Origin: Bacteroidetes bacterium UBA4408 | Lineage (GTDB): Bacteria > Bacteroidota > Bacteroidia > UBA4408 | Direction of reading: 5' to 3' | DNA length: 32,793 bases | Assembly: GCA_002389785.1 (NCBI GenBank) | Contig: DGQS01000037.1 | Coordinates: forward strand, 1 to 32,793 | Shown: in pieces, positions 15,405-23,310 of the stretch | Position numbering within the stretch: the first letter of the stretch is position 1 | Layout: each line of letters opens with the position of its first letter | Translations under genes and position numbers: made by a program | Notes under the pieces: model-generated | Seen by the model: only the letters and a program-made list of their open reading frames with translations | Database searches by the model: none | What the model was told of the DNA's origin: nothing

Positions 15405-18400
15405 TTAAAGCTCTATTTTTTTAGTCTGTTTTTTATTGTTATAAATCAGCTCAACTGTATATATACCTTTCGCCAAATCTAACATTTCTAATGTATACTT
15501 CCCGCTATTTTGAAGCGTAACTACTTTTGTTTCGGCTACTTTCTCGCCTATAGCTGAGTAAACATTAACCGTAATTTTGGTTGATTTTTTAAAGTTGTAA
15601 TTAAGATTCACAACTTGACCATCCTTCACAATAGATATTACATCATTTATAATTGCTTGTGGACCCACTGAAGTTACATCATCTACAGTAATTTGAACGC
15701 TGCTGGTTTGCGAGCAACCTGCTTCATTTATTGCCGTTAAGCTTACTGTGTAAACTCCTATTGTTGCAAAGGTATGAACAGGACTCAAACTGCTATCAAC
15801 AGCTGATCCATCACCAAAATTCCATAAGTATGTTGAAGCTCCGCTGCTATTATTGGTAAAAGTAACAGCTGTACTTCCAGGGAAACTAACGGTAGTAGCG
15901 CTTGGGTTAATAACAGGAACAATGGCCTCTACACCAAAATGTAAAACAAACCTGCTATAGTTGTTTACTGTATCAATTCCAGATACAAAAGAATATGAAC
16001 TGTCAATCCCTAAATCAAGAGTAGTATTGGTTAACTTATCTTCAAAAGTTAAGCAACCAACTGTCGATCGAAAATAATCCAAGCCAATAAAATTAATGGT
16101 GTAAGTACCTGGAGTATTCACATTTATTTTTATCGCTAAATCCAAATTTGTTGTTAAATCGCTAACAGAGTTAACACCGTACCGGGTGCCATTTACTACA
16201 CTGCTGATATTTGAAACTGCGGGGTCAAAACTATATAACTTATAGGCATCGTACATTGGATCAAAAGAGGCGGTAGCTCCTGTCCTAGTTCTAAAAATGG
16301 TTTCATCACGATAAGTACCATTTAATCCTGCTAGTTGCAACCGCAATAATCCGGCAACTGCCTTATTTACCGGTGTTTTATAAAATGTGGTACTCCCTTC
16401 TGCTTTTACTGATTCTTGTGCTGTTAAAACTGGACCACTTGCGTTCGCATGCACTAAAAATGCCTGTGAAGATGCAATTATTTCATTACCACCATTTAAA
16501 CTTACACCATCTACATAACCAACATACTGATTATTTTCACAATCATATATATAAATTGCATCATCCATATTGGTCTTGGTCCAGGTCCCGGCTGTCCAAT
16601 CAATATCAGAACAATAAGGGTTATTAATTAAATTCCACCCGTCTTGATTAACATCTATATTATTGGTATAGGTTACATTCATTGACTGAGCACCAGTAAG
16701 TGGTGGTCCTGTTACATCCAACAATTTATCTGCAACTGTAGTCGCATTATCGGCAATAAACACAAAGTACCCATCCTTAGGATCCACTATGTTAGTAATG
16801 TCTGTAGCAGGAATATAGGCTGCTACATCGTCTGAATTACCTCCAACCGTTTCATCGTAAGTATAAATATTTACAAATGTTCCGGTACCAGTTGAAGATC
16901 CATTAAAGCCTGAAGTAATGATATCATCGTCCCAGTCAGCCAAAGTTCTTCCTCCTACAGGCATACCAATAGTTGCCCAACCTGCCGCTCCTCCTGGTAC
17001 AAAACGTTGCATGGTTACATCTCCAATTATGCTTCCTCCTGTAATTTCTGCTATGCTGGCTGTGGTACTAGCATCTGACAACAGAGTAAAATTAAAGCCT
17101 GTGGTAGTAAATGCCCCATTGGTTAAATATAAATTTTCAATTAAATTTAAATCTGCTACCATTGAAACTCCAGCCGCATTATTTATCTCCAAATTGTTGT
17201 ATTTTGAATCAGGTAATAAGGCAGGAACCGTTTGAGCACTTATACCATTAAATTCAACCAAACTTCCGGTTACTGTGTAATCACCGGTTCCTGGACTAAA
17301 CATCCCCGAAATTCCTATACTTCCTGAACTTGCTAAAGTTCTGTTTCCATTTCCACTATTACTCAAATTCGCATAATTTCCTTCTGTAATATTTTGTGAA
17401 CCAGCTGAAGTGTAATCTATTGTAGAGGTACTTGTAACACTGATACTGGTAATTGTATTCATGATTGCCGTGCTGGCGGTTCCTTTGAATCCGGCTGCTT
17501 TGCTCGTTTCAAATGTTCCACGAATGACAACCGTACCTGTTCCAGAAACCTGATTCGAAATCATACTTAGTGTACCACTAGTGTCTATGGTTAATAACCC
17601 ATCATTGATAATGTCGCCACCTGTTAAACTACCTCCTTTAATGGTTAAACTTGCAGCCGATTCAATATTAATAGATTGAGCTACTCGAGCTCCACTGTAT
17701 ATGACCGGGTAAAATGTCGCACCGTTTGAAATAGTAACATCGGTTGTAGCCAATGGTACACCCCCGCACCAGTTTAAAGGATCACTCCAATCATCACTTA
17801 CACTTCCTATCCAGGGTCCCGAAATAACAGATACAGTTACAGTCGAGGTTGAGGGGTTACAAGGGTTATTGCTAATTGCCCACTGCAAAGTATAGGTTCC
17901 TAAACCTCCATCCTGTGTAAAAATTGCCGAAGGATCATTTACGTTGCTGAACTGTGAAATATTGGTACTGGGACCACTCAAAACACTCCATGTTCCAGTT
18001 CCGATTACGGGTGTATTTGCCGACAAACCAGCAGATGATCCCAAACAAACATTTTGATTACTACCGGCATTTGAAACAGTTGGTTCCTCATTAAAAGTAA
18101 TTTGTACCTCATCAAAACTATCGGTACAAGGTGCGTTGGATATAGTCCAACGCAAGGTATAAGTAGAACCTGGTATACCGGTAAAGGTTGAAGTTTCACT
18201 TGAAGCATTGCTCAATGATCCACCAACACCACTTTCAATCGTCCACAATCCAGAACCAATGGTTGGTGTATTGGAAGCCAATGTAACTGAACTTAATCCA
18301 CAGGTTGAAATATCGGTTTGATCAGGTCCTGCATCAGCAACCGATGGGCTTTGATTAAAGGTTATATTTACATTATCATTGCTGGTGTTGCAAACGGTAC

Positions 18401-21400
18401 CTATTGACCATTGTAAAGTATATGCAACGCCTGCAACGCCTGAAAAATCAGTATTCGGATTGGCAGCATTTACAAAAGAACCTCCTACACCACTAATTAC
18501 AGACCAAGAGCCTATACCTTCTGTTGGGGTATTAGCAGCGAGTGTAACAGTTGTGAGCCCACAAGTTAATGCATTAGTTTGATCTGGTCCTGCTGCTGCT
18601 ACGGTAGGATCTACATTAAACGTTATATCCACATCATCGGTACTAGCTGTGCAAGGAGCGTTTGAAATAGTCCAGCGTAAAGTATAAGTATTTCCTGCAA
18701 CTCCATTAAATGTAGCAGTAGGACTATCTGAATTGGTTGGATTTCCGGCTCCTCCTGAGAACGAACCCCCACTTCCACTTATTATACTCCAGGCTCCGGT
18801 ACCAACCGTTGGAGTGTTTGCTGCAAGTGTTACAGACGTTAAACCACAGGTGAGTGCATTGGTTTGATCAGGACCAGCATTGGCTGTAGTAGGATTTTCA
18901 TTAAACGTAACTATCATATCATCCTGAGCCGAAGTACACGGAGAATTTGAAACCGTCCATCGCAAAGTATAGGTAGTACCTGCAACTCCCGAAAATAAAG
19001 GATTAATAATTGAAGAATTGGCAGGATTTCCGCTACCTCCTGAAAACGAACCTCCACTTCCACTAACGATGCTCCATTGCCCACTTCCAACTGTTGGCGT
19101 AGTTGCTGCTAAGGTAACTGAAGTTAATCCGCAAGTAGCTGCACCGGATTGGTCTGCACCGGCTGCTGCTGTTGGATTTTGATTAAAAGTTACCAACATG
19201 TCATCAGTGGAAGAACAATTGCCGTTGGTAATTGTCCAGCGCAAGGTATAGGTTACACCGGCTGTTCCACTAAATGTAGGATTGATTATTGAAGAATTAT
19301 TTGGATTTCCGCTTCCTCCACTAAACGAACCACCGCTTCCACTTATTATGCTCCACTGTCCTGTGCCAAAGGGAGGTGTATTGGCTCCCAAGGTAACCGT
19401 AGTTAAGCCACAAGTAGCTGAATTAGTTTGATCGGATCCTGCATTAGCACTTACTGTACAAGTGCTTCCCAAAGCAAAATCTGTAGAGGTTGTCATTGTT
19501 GTAAATCCTGTGGTATTGGTATATAAAACTCCTGCAGCTGTTGCAGCGTTTGAAGTTTGTGTTCCTGTCTCCTTTTTAATCATAACAACAGGACCTGTAC
19601 GTACAAAACCGGTTGAATCTAAACTCACCTTGTATGTAAATGCTGAACCCCCTGATTGTGAACCTGTCCAAAATCTGCCAATGCCCACATTCGTATTGCT
19701 TGGAGCGGCACCGGTTAATGTTGATTCAAATTGCTCAAAGGTAACGGTACTTGTTCCTGTAAGTGCTGTGTATTGAAAAGTAAGCGGTCGATAATTTCCC
19801 CCTTTACCAATTGGATAAACCAAGGTAGTTGCTGAAGGAAAAACACGTTTCAATATTCCACTAACGTAAGCTGTTGATGATCCACCGGTAAATGTTCCTC
19901 CCGATGCAATAGTAATTGACAACGCATTGGTGGTCACAGCTCCACTCGTTAAGGCTAAGGTTGTTGCTATAAAGTTTTGATCAATAGTAATTCCGGCTGC
20001 TCTGTTAAAAGTAAGTGTACCGGTTATTGTATTGGGTGTTGAAAGTGTAAAATTACCAGTATTGGTGCCCTTAAATTCATAACTTGCTCCACTGTTATAT
20101 GTTCTGGTACCGGTAAGTTGTATCGAGCCGGTTGCACCACTAGTAGTTAAACCGGCATTGTTGGAAGTAATGATTTTTCCACCTGAATTTAGGTTAAATG
20201 TACCATTTGAACCATTTGATATGGCAGCAGTTCCAAAATCAACAATGGCACCCGATGTTATGATATAATTTATTGTGTTTGATAAGGTCCCACCCGAACT
20301 AAAGGTTTGAGTGCTAACACCTCCAAAGGTTATACCACTACCGGTTGTTGAACCTGATTCAGTAATGGTTCCAGCTGAATGTGTATAATTTCCATCAACC
20401 GTTACAACAACAGCGTTTCCGGCAGTACCAGATGAGCTTAAATTAAATGTACCCCCGCTTACTGTATAATTACCGTTAATCGTTATTGTTCGAGCTGCAC
20501 TGCTTGAACCAATAAAAGTTCCGCCTGTTTGCAAAAAATTTCCTCCAATCGTCAAATTGCCAACACCAGTTCCCCCTAATGATAAAGACCCTGAATTGGT
20601 AGCGGTAACTGTAAAATTACCATTGACTACATTTAATGCACCACCAAGTGACAAAGCACCTGTTTGTGAAGTACAATTCCAAGTAAAGTTTCCAAAATCT
20701 TGTGGAATACCACCGGGTGCCGTGGTAGTACCAAGCCAACCGGTAACATTGCAAGTTGAAGCAACATCCCAAGTTGCAGTAGGGATTGTTCCGGCATCTA
20801 AAGCATGTTGGTAGGTACCATTGGCAGCAATATTTAAATTGCTTGAAGTACTCGTTATTGTAGCGTCGGTACCTCCTGAGCTTCCATCATTTTTTAATGT
20901 TCCCTTAATTGTTGAAACACTATTTGTAAAATCCACATTTGAACCTTCAAGCACGTCTGTAACTGTTAATGTACCTGCTATTTCTACAGCATTGCCACTA
21001 CCACTAAAAACCAAATCCATCGATCGAGTTCCACTACCTGAAGAACCGTTTAAGATCATACTGCTTCCGCTGGTTACATTCAATGCTGTCCCAGCGTTGC
21101 TCAAAGTAAAGGTTCTACCAGCTCCACTAGAAGTAAAAGTTACTGCTGAATTTCCGGTGATAGTTAAACTGCTTAAGGTATTTGGATTCGCATTCACCGA
21201 AACGGCAATTGTTGCTGGTCCATTAAATGTTACTACATCACCGGTTGCAGGCACTCCACTCGGAGACCAACTTGCAGCAGTATTCCAATTACCACTAGCT
21301 CCACCTGCCCATAACTTAGTATTGGCAGCTGCCGGACATGTACCGGATAATGCAACAGTTGGATAGGTAGCTACTGATCCCCCACCCGTAAAAGTAACAC

Positions 21401-22490
21401 TCCCCGATTTAGCACCAGTTGTGGTAGGTGAAAAACGCACATACACCGGTGTGGCGCTTAAAGTTGCTGATGTGTAGGCAACGGTAGTACTTGAACCCCA
21501 AGTACTATTATCGTTTGAAACTTGAAAATGGGTTGGGGCGGTAACATTAATGGTAGAGGGAAATCCGGTTAGGTTTACTCCATACAAATTAAAAGAAGAC
21601 GACAACGAATTAGTACTAATTGGTTGACTTCCGAATGCAAGTGAACTTGGACTAACATTTAAAAAAGGTGTATTGTCAACTGTTACAGTAAAATTATCGT
21701 ATTGTGCATTTTGGGAAGCGCCTGTATTATAGTTCCACAAAAAACCACATTGAGTAAGCGAACTTGCCGTGTAAGTAGTATTAACTGTGGTTGATCCCTT
21801 TTGGGAAGTAACCCCTGATGAAGGATCCGTCCAGGCTGATGCACCATCATCGCGTAAAAATAACTTCCATTCATTATTTACCGGATTATAAGTAACCCTG
21901 ATACTTACATAGTTTGAAGCATTCGCAAAATCATTCGCACCCGAACTGGTAATGGTGGTGATGTTGGCATTTGCATCCAGTCCTCCGGTAAAATGCACCA
22001 GTCTGTATTCTCTATTACCACTACCACCATATACTACTGCATATCCTGCACCTGCAAGAAAATCAGTATTGTCGGTTGCCAGCACTATGGCAATACCATA
22101 ATTTCCTGCGTCAAAACCACTTAAGGTAGAAGTGCGTGTAGTTCGGGCATTAAAGGTCCAGGTGACAATTCCTGTGTTTGATGCCAATGTACCATTAAAT
22201 GGGCTACTGTAGGTAGATAGTGCTCCTCTCACATAGCTTCTTCCTGCTGTACCTCCATTTATGGTTTGTAAAAAAGATGAACCGCTTGTAGCTGAACTAC
22301 CAGTGCCTGTGTTAACAGTTGTGTATGTCATTGAAGGTGTTCCTCCGGGCGATAATGTTGCTCTGTTAAAATTATCTGTGAAAACTGTGGTTTGTGCTAA
22401 AGCGGGCAAAACTAATAATAGATTAATTGCAACAAGTATCGTCAAAAACACGCTTGCTTTAATGAATGTGGTAGAAATGGTTGAACGCAT
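15405..22490 (-). CDS. Giant T9SS-sorted adhesin with six Ig-like repeats
   Basis: 2361 residues. A long signal peptide (LLLVLPALA|QT, cleavage near 32/33) is followed by a lectin-like jelly-roll (about 34-270; FNRATLSPGG, WKLFLRDDG), an Ig-like domain (about 275-385; VSPSSLAFGSQPI), the motif WAGGASGNWNTAASW and a long Ser/Thr/Gly beta-helix-like region (about 395-1000). Six Ig-like tandem repeats span about 1013-1555 (core AGPDQTNxxTCGLTxVTLAA). A second SDDWSDPLNWCGG module and more beta-helix follow (about 1558-1830), then MQRFVPGGAAGWATIGMPVG, a PKD domain (about 2205-2285; YLWNFGDGSAVDSS) and a T9SS C-terminal domain (VYSAIGEKVAE, LAKGIYTVELI). No catalytic motif is visible; a surface adhesin or matrix role is inferred. 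It is monocistronic, with its own terminator. Confidence 0.88.
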   Translation of the reverse strand: MRSTISTTFIKASVFLTILVAINLLLVLPALAQTTVFTDNFNRATLSPGGTPSMTYTTVNTGTGSSATSGSSFLQTINGGTAGRSYVRGALSTYSSPFNGTLASNTGIVTWTFNARTTRTSTLSGFDAGNYGIAIVLATDNTDFLAGAGYAVVYGGSGNREYRLVHFTGGLDANANITTITSSGANDFANASNYVSIRVTYNPVNNEWKLFLRDDGASAWTDPSSGVTSQKGSTTVNTTYTASSLTQCGFLWNYNTGASQNAQYDNFTVTVDNTPFLNVSPSSLAFGSQPISTNSLSSSFNLYGVNLTGFPSTINVTAPTHFQVSNDNSTWGSSTTVAYTSATLSATPVYVRFSPTTTGAKSGSVTFTGGGSVATYPTVALSGTCPAAANTKLWAGGASGNWNTAASWSPSGVPATGDVVTFNGPATIAVSVNANPNTLSSLTITGNSAVTFTSSGAGRTFTLSNAGTALNVTSGSSMILNGSSGSGTRSMDLVFSGSGNAVEIAGTLTVTDVLEGSNVDFTNSVSTIKGTLKNDGSSGGTDATITSTSSNLNIAANGTYQHALDAGTIPTATWDVASTCNVTGWLGTTTAPGGIPQDFGNFTWNCTSQTGALSLGGALNVVNGNFTVTATNSGSLSLGGTGVGNLTIGGNFLQTGGTFIGSSSAARTITINGNYTVSGGTFNLSSSGTAGNAVVVTVDGNYTHSAGTITESGSTTGSGITFGGVSTQTFSSGGTLSNTINYIITSGAIVDFGTAAISNGSNGTFNLNSGGKIITSNNAGLTTSGATGSIQLTGTRTYNSGASYEFKGTNTGNFTLSTPNTITGTLTFNRAAGITIDQNFIATTLALTSGAVTTNALSITIASGGTFTGGSSTAYVSGILKRVFPSATTLVYPIGKGGNYRPLTFQYTALTGTSTVTFEQFESTLTGAAPSNTNVGIGRFWTGSQSGGSAFTYKVSLDSTGFVRTGPVVMIKKETGTQTSNAATAAGVLYTNTTGFTTMTTSTDFALGSTCTVSANAGSDQTNSATCGLTTVTLGANTPPFGTGQWSIISGSGGSFSGGSGNPNNSSIINPTFSGTAGVTYTLRWTITNGNCSSTDDMLVTFNQNPTAAAGADQSGAATCGLTSVTLAATTPTVGSGQWSIVSGSGGSFSGGSGNPANSSIINPLFSGVAGTTYTLRWTVSNSPCTSAQDDMIVTFNENPTTANAGPDQTNALTCGLTSVTLAANTPTVGTGAWSIISGSGGSFSGGAGNPTNSDSPTATFNGVAGNTYTLRWTISNAPCTASTDDVDITFNVDPTVAAAGPDQTNALTCGLTTVTLAANTPTEGIGSWSVISGVGGSFVNAANPNTDFSGVAGVAYTLQWSIGTVCNTSNDNVNITFNQSPSVADAGPDQTDISTCGLSSVTLASNTPTIGSGLWTIESGVGGSLSNASSETSTFTGIPGSTYTLRWTISNAPCTDSFDEVQITFNEEPTVSNAGSNQNVCLGSSAGLSANTPVIGTGTWSVLSGPSTNISQFSNVNDPSAIFTQDGGLGTYTLQWAISNNPCNPSTSTVTVSVISGPWIGSVSDDWSDPLNWCGGVPLATTDVTISNGATFYPVIYSGARVAQSINIESAASLTIKGGSLTGGDIINDGLLTIDTSGTLSMISNQVSGTGTVVIRGTFETSKAAGFKGTASTAIMNTITSISVTSTSTIDYTSAGSQNITEGNYANLSNSGNGNRTLASSGSIGISGMFSPGTGDYTVTGSLVEFNGISAQTVPALLPDSKYNNLEINNAAGVSMVADLNLIENLYLTNGAFTTTGFNFTLLSDASTTASIAEITGGSIIGDVTMQRFVPGGAAGWATIGMPVGGRTLADWDDDIITSGFNGSSTGTGTFVNIYTYDETVGGNSDDVAAYIPATDITNIVDPKDGYFVFIADNATTVADKLLDVTGPPLTGAQSMNVTYTNNIDVNQDGWNLINNPYCSDIDWTAGTWTKTNMDDAIYIYDCENNQYVGYVDGVSLNGGNEIIASSQAFLVHANASGPVLTAQESVKAEGSTTFYKTPVNKAVAGLLRLQLAGLNGTYRDETIFRTRTGATASFDPMYDAYKLYSFDPAVSNISSVVNGTRYGVNSVSDLTTNLDLAIKINVNTPGTYTINFIGLDYFRSTVGCLTFEDKLTNTTLDLGIDSSYSFVSGIDTVNNYSRFVLHFGVEAIVPVINPSATTVSFPGSTAVTFTNNSSGASTYLWNFGDGSAVDSSLSPVHTFATIGVYTVSLTAINEAGCSQTSSVQITVDDVTSVGPQAIINDVISIVKDGQVVNLNYNFKKSTKITVNVYSAIGEKVAETKVVTLQNSGKYTLEMLDLAKGIYTVELIYNNKKQTKKIEL
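17815..19460 (-). repeat. Six tandem Ig-like coding repeats
   Basis: Repeat starts, marked by the AGxDQ codons, fall near 19440, 19150, 18870, 18585, 18325 and 18060: spacing about 288 bp for the first units and about 261 bp for the later ones. Units 1-3 carry an extra loop GGSFSGGxGNPxNS and are the most alike at the DNA level; units 4-5 are shorter; unit 6 has lost the TCGLT cysteine motif. The units are protein-coding throughout. Confidence 0.85.
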
Positions 22491-22959
22491 GGTAATTGGT
22501 TTTAGTAGTTAAATTTATGGTTAGTTTATAATCAAAAAATGCCTCCTTATACAATTGAATGTTACGAATGTGACGAAGGTAGCACCTAATCTGCACACCA
22601 ACGCTCAACCTACTTTAACTTTACAACAAACCTTTGTTAATAGCTGAATCTAATCATATACCAGGTTCCTTTCGTATCATTCGCGAATTTAAAGATTTTT
22701 ATCTATATTTTCCAAAATTTTATCTTTAATAATTAAGCTTTCATCTAAAATTTATCTATTTTACTTTTAGTAACTAATTATCTGTAAAATGGTAGCAAAG
22801 TATGGTTGATTTTGAATGTAATTCGCAAAAAATATAAAATTGGAACCAAGAAACTAATTTGAAAACAATAGAAATGTAAATTAATTTAAATGGAAATTTA
22901 TTTTTCTATAACCTTTTTCTTCCTTTGTATGTATAATATATCAAATAATCAATTTAGTT
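22491..22959. other. Divergent intergenic region, no gene seen
   Basis: 469 bp, very AT-rich, between the divergent 2361-residue adhesin (minus) and the small exported protein (plus). It should hold both promoters. No perfect TAnnTTTG box was found on either strand; the nearest plus-strand candidate is TTTG at 22858-22861 followed 20 bp later by TAATTTAA, two mismatches. A small perfect dyad, AACAAA-CC-TTTGTT, lies at 22625-22638. I see no convincing small gene or structured RNA. Confidence 0.6.
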
Positions 22960-23292
22960 ATGAAACAGCTACGCACATTTGCTTATTCGAAAACTTACAA
23001 ACTTTGTTTAGTAGTCGGGTTTTTATTTATTCAAAATTTACCCTCAAATGCCCAACAAGCTTTTTCAAAAACTAATGCTGTTGCAGACAAGGAAATTCTC
23101 AAAACAGATGAAACAATTATCTCTGTAACACATTATGAAAATAAATTACCAAACACCCCAATCAGTAAACCTGTATTGATTACTGCGGAAGACAAAAAAC
23201 TGTGGACTCGACCGGTGTATTTGAATCCTAACTATCATAAAGTTATGCCTCTGCGTAGTCCAAATGAAGTTGATGTTGAAGATAAAGATTAA
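22960..23292 (+). CDS. Small exported protein of unknown function
   Basis: 110 residues; I do not recognise the family. A clear signal peptide (LCLVVGFLFIQNLPSNA|QQ, cleavage near 31/32, no lipobox) leaves a mature protein of about 79 residues that is polar, has no cysteine and ends in an acidic tail (DVEDKD). A short aromatic and proline stretch, LWTRPVYLNPNYHKVMPLR, lies near the C-terminus. It has no T9SS sorting domain, so it probably stays in the periplasm or leaves by another route. The 814-residue T9SS protein starts only 18 bp downstream on the same strand, so the two are probably co-transcribed. A role as a partner or chaperone for that protein is a guess from position. The ATG fits the signal peptide; a longer overlapping frame at 22890 was rejected. 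Confidence 0.7.
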   Translation: MKQLRTFAYSKTYKLCLVVGFLFIQNLPSNAQQAFSKTNAVADKEILKTDETIISVTHYENKLPNTPISKPVLITAEDKKLWTRPVYLNPNYHKVMPLRSPNEVDVEDKD

Positions 23293-23310
23293 CCGGCTAA
23301 AATAATTCCA

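Noticed and set aside
17815..19460. Regularly spaced repeats considered as a CRISPR array
   Set aside because: Units are 260-290 bp, diverged, and continuous with a protein-coding frame; no short identical repeats or unique spacers.
20557..21366. Open frames of 85 and 181 codons on the plus strand
   Set aside because: They lie antisense to the repetitive Ser/Thr/Gly-rich part of the 2361-residue adhesin, whose codon bias leaves few stops on the other strand. No start signal or recognisable family.
22625..22638. AACAAA-CC-TTTGTT dyad considered as a shared operator with the plsX-fabH dyad
   Set aside because: The arms are in the opposite order to the 13395-13412 dyad and only 6 bp long, which is easily expected by chance in AT-rich DNA.
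22890..23075. 61-codon frame overlapping the small exported protein
   Set aside because: It ends inside the 110-residue gene in another frame. That gene has the clear signal peptide, and the following gene 18 bp on supports it.
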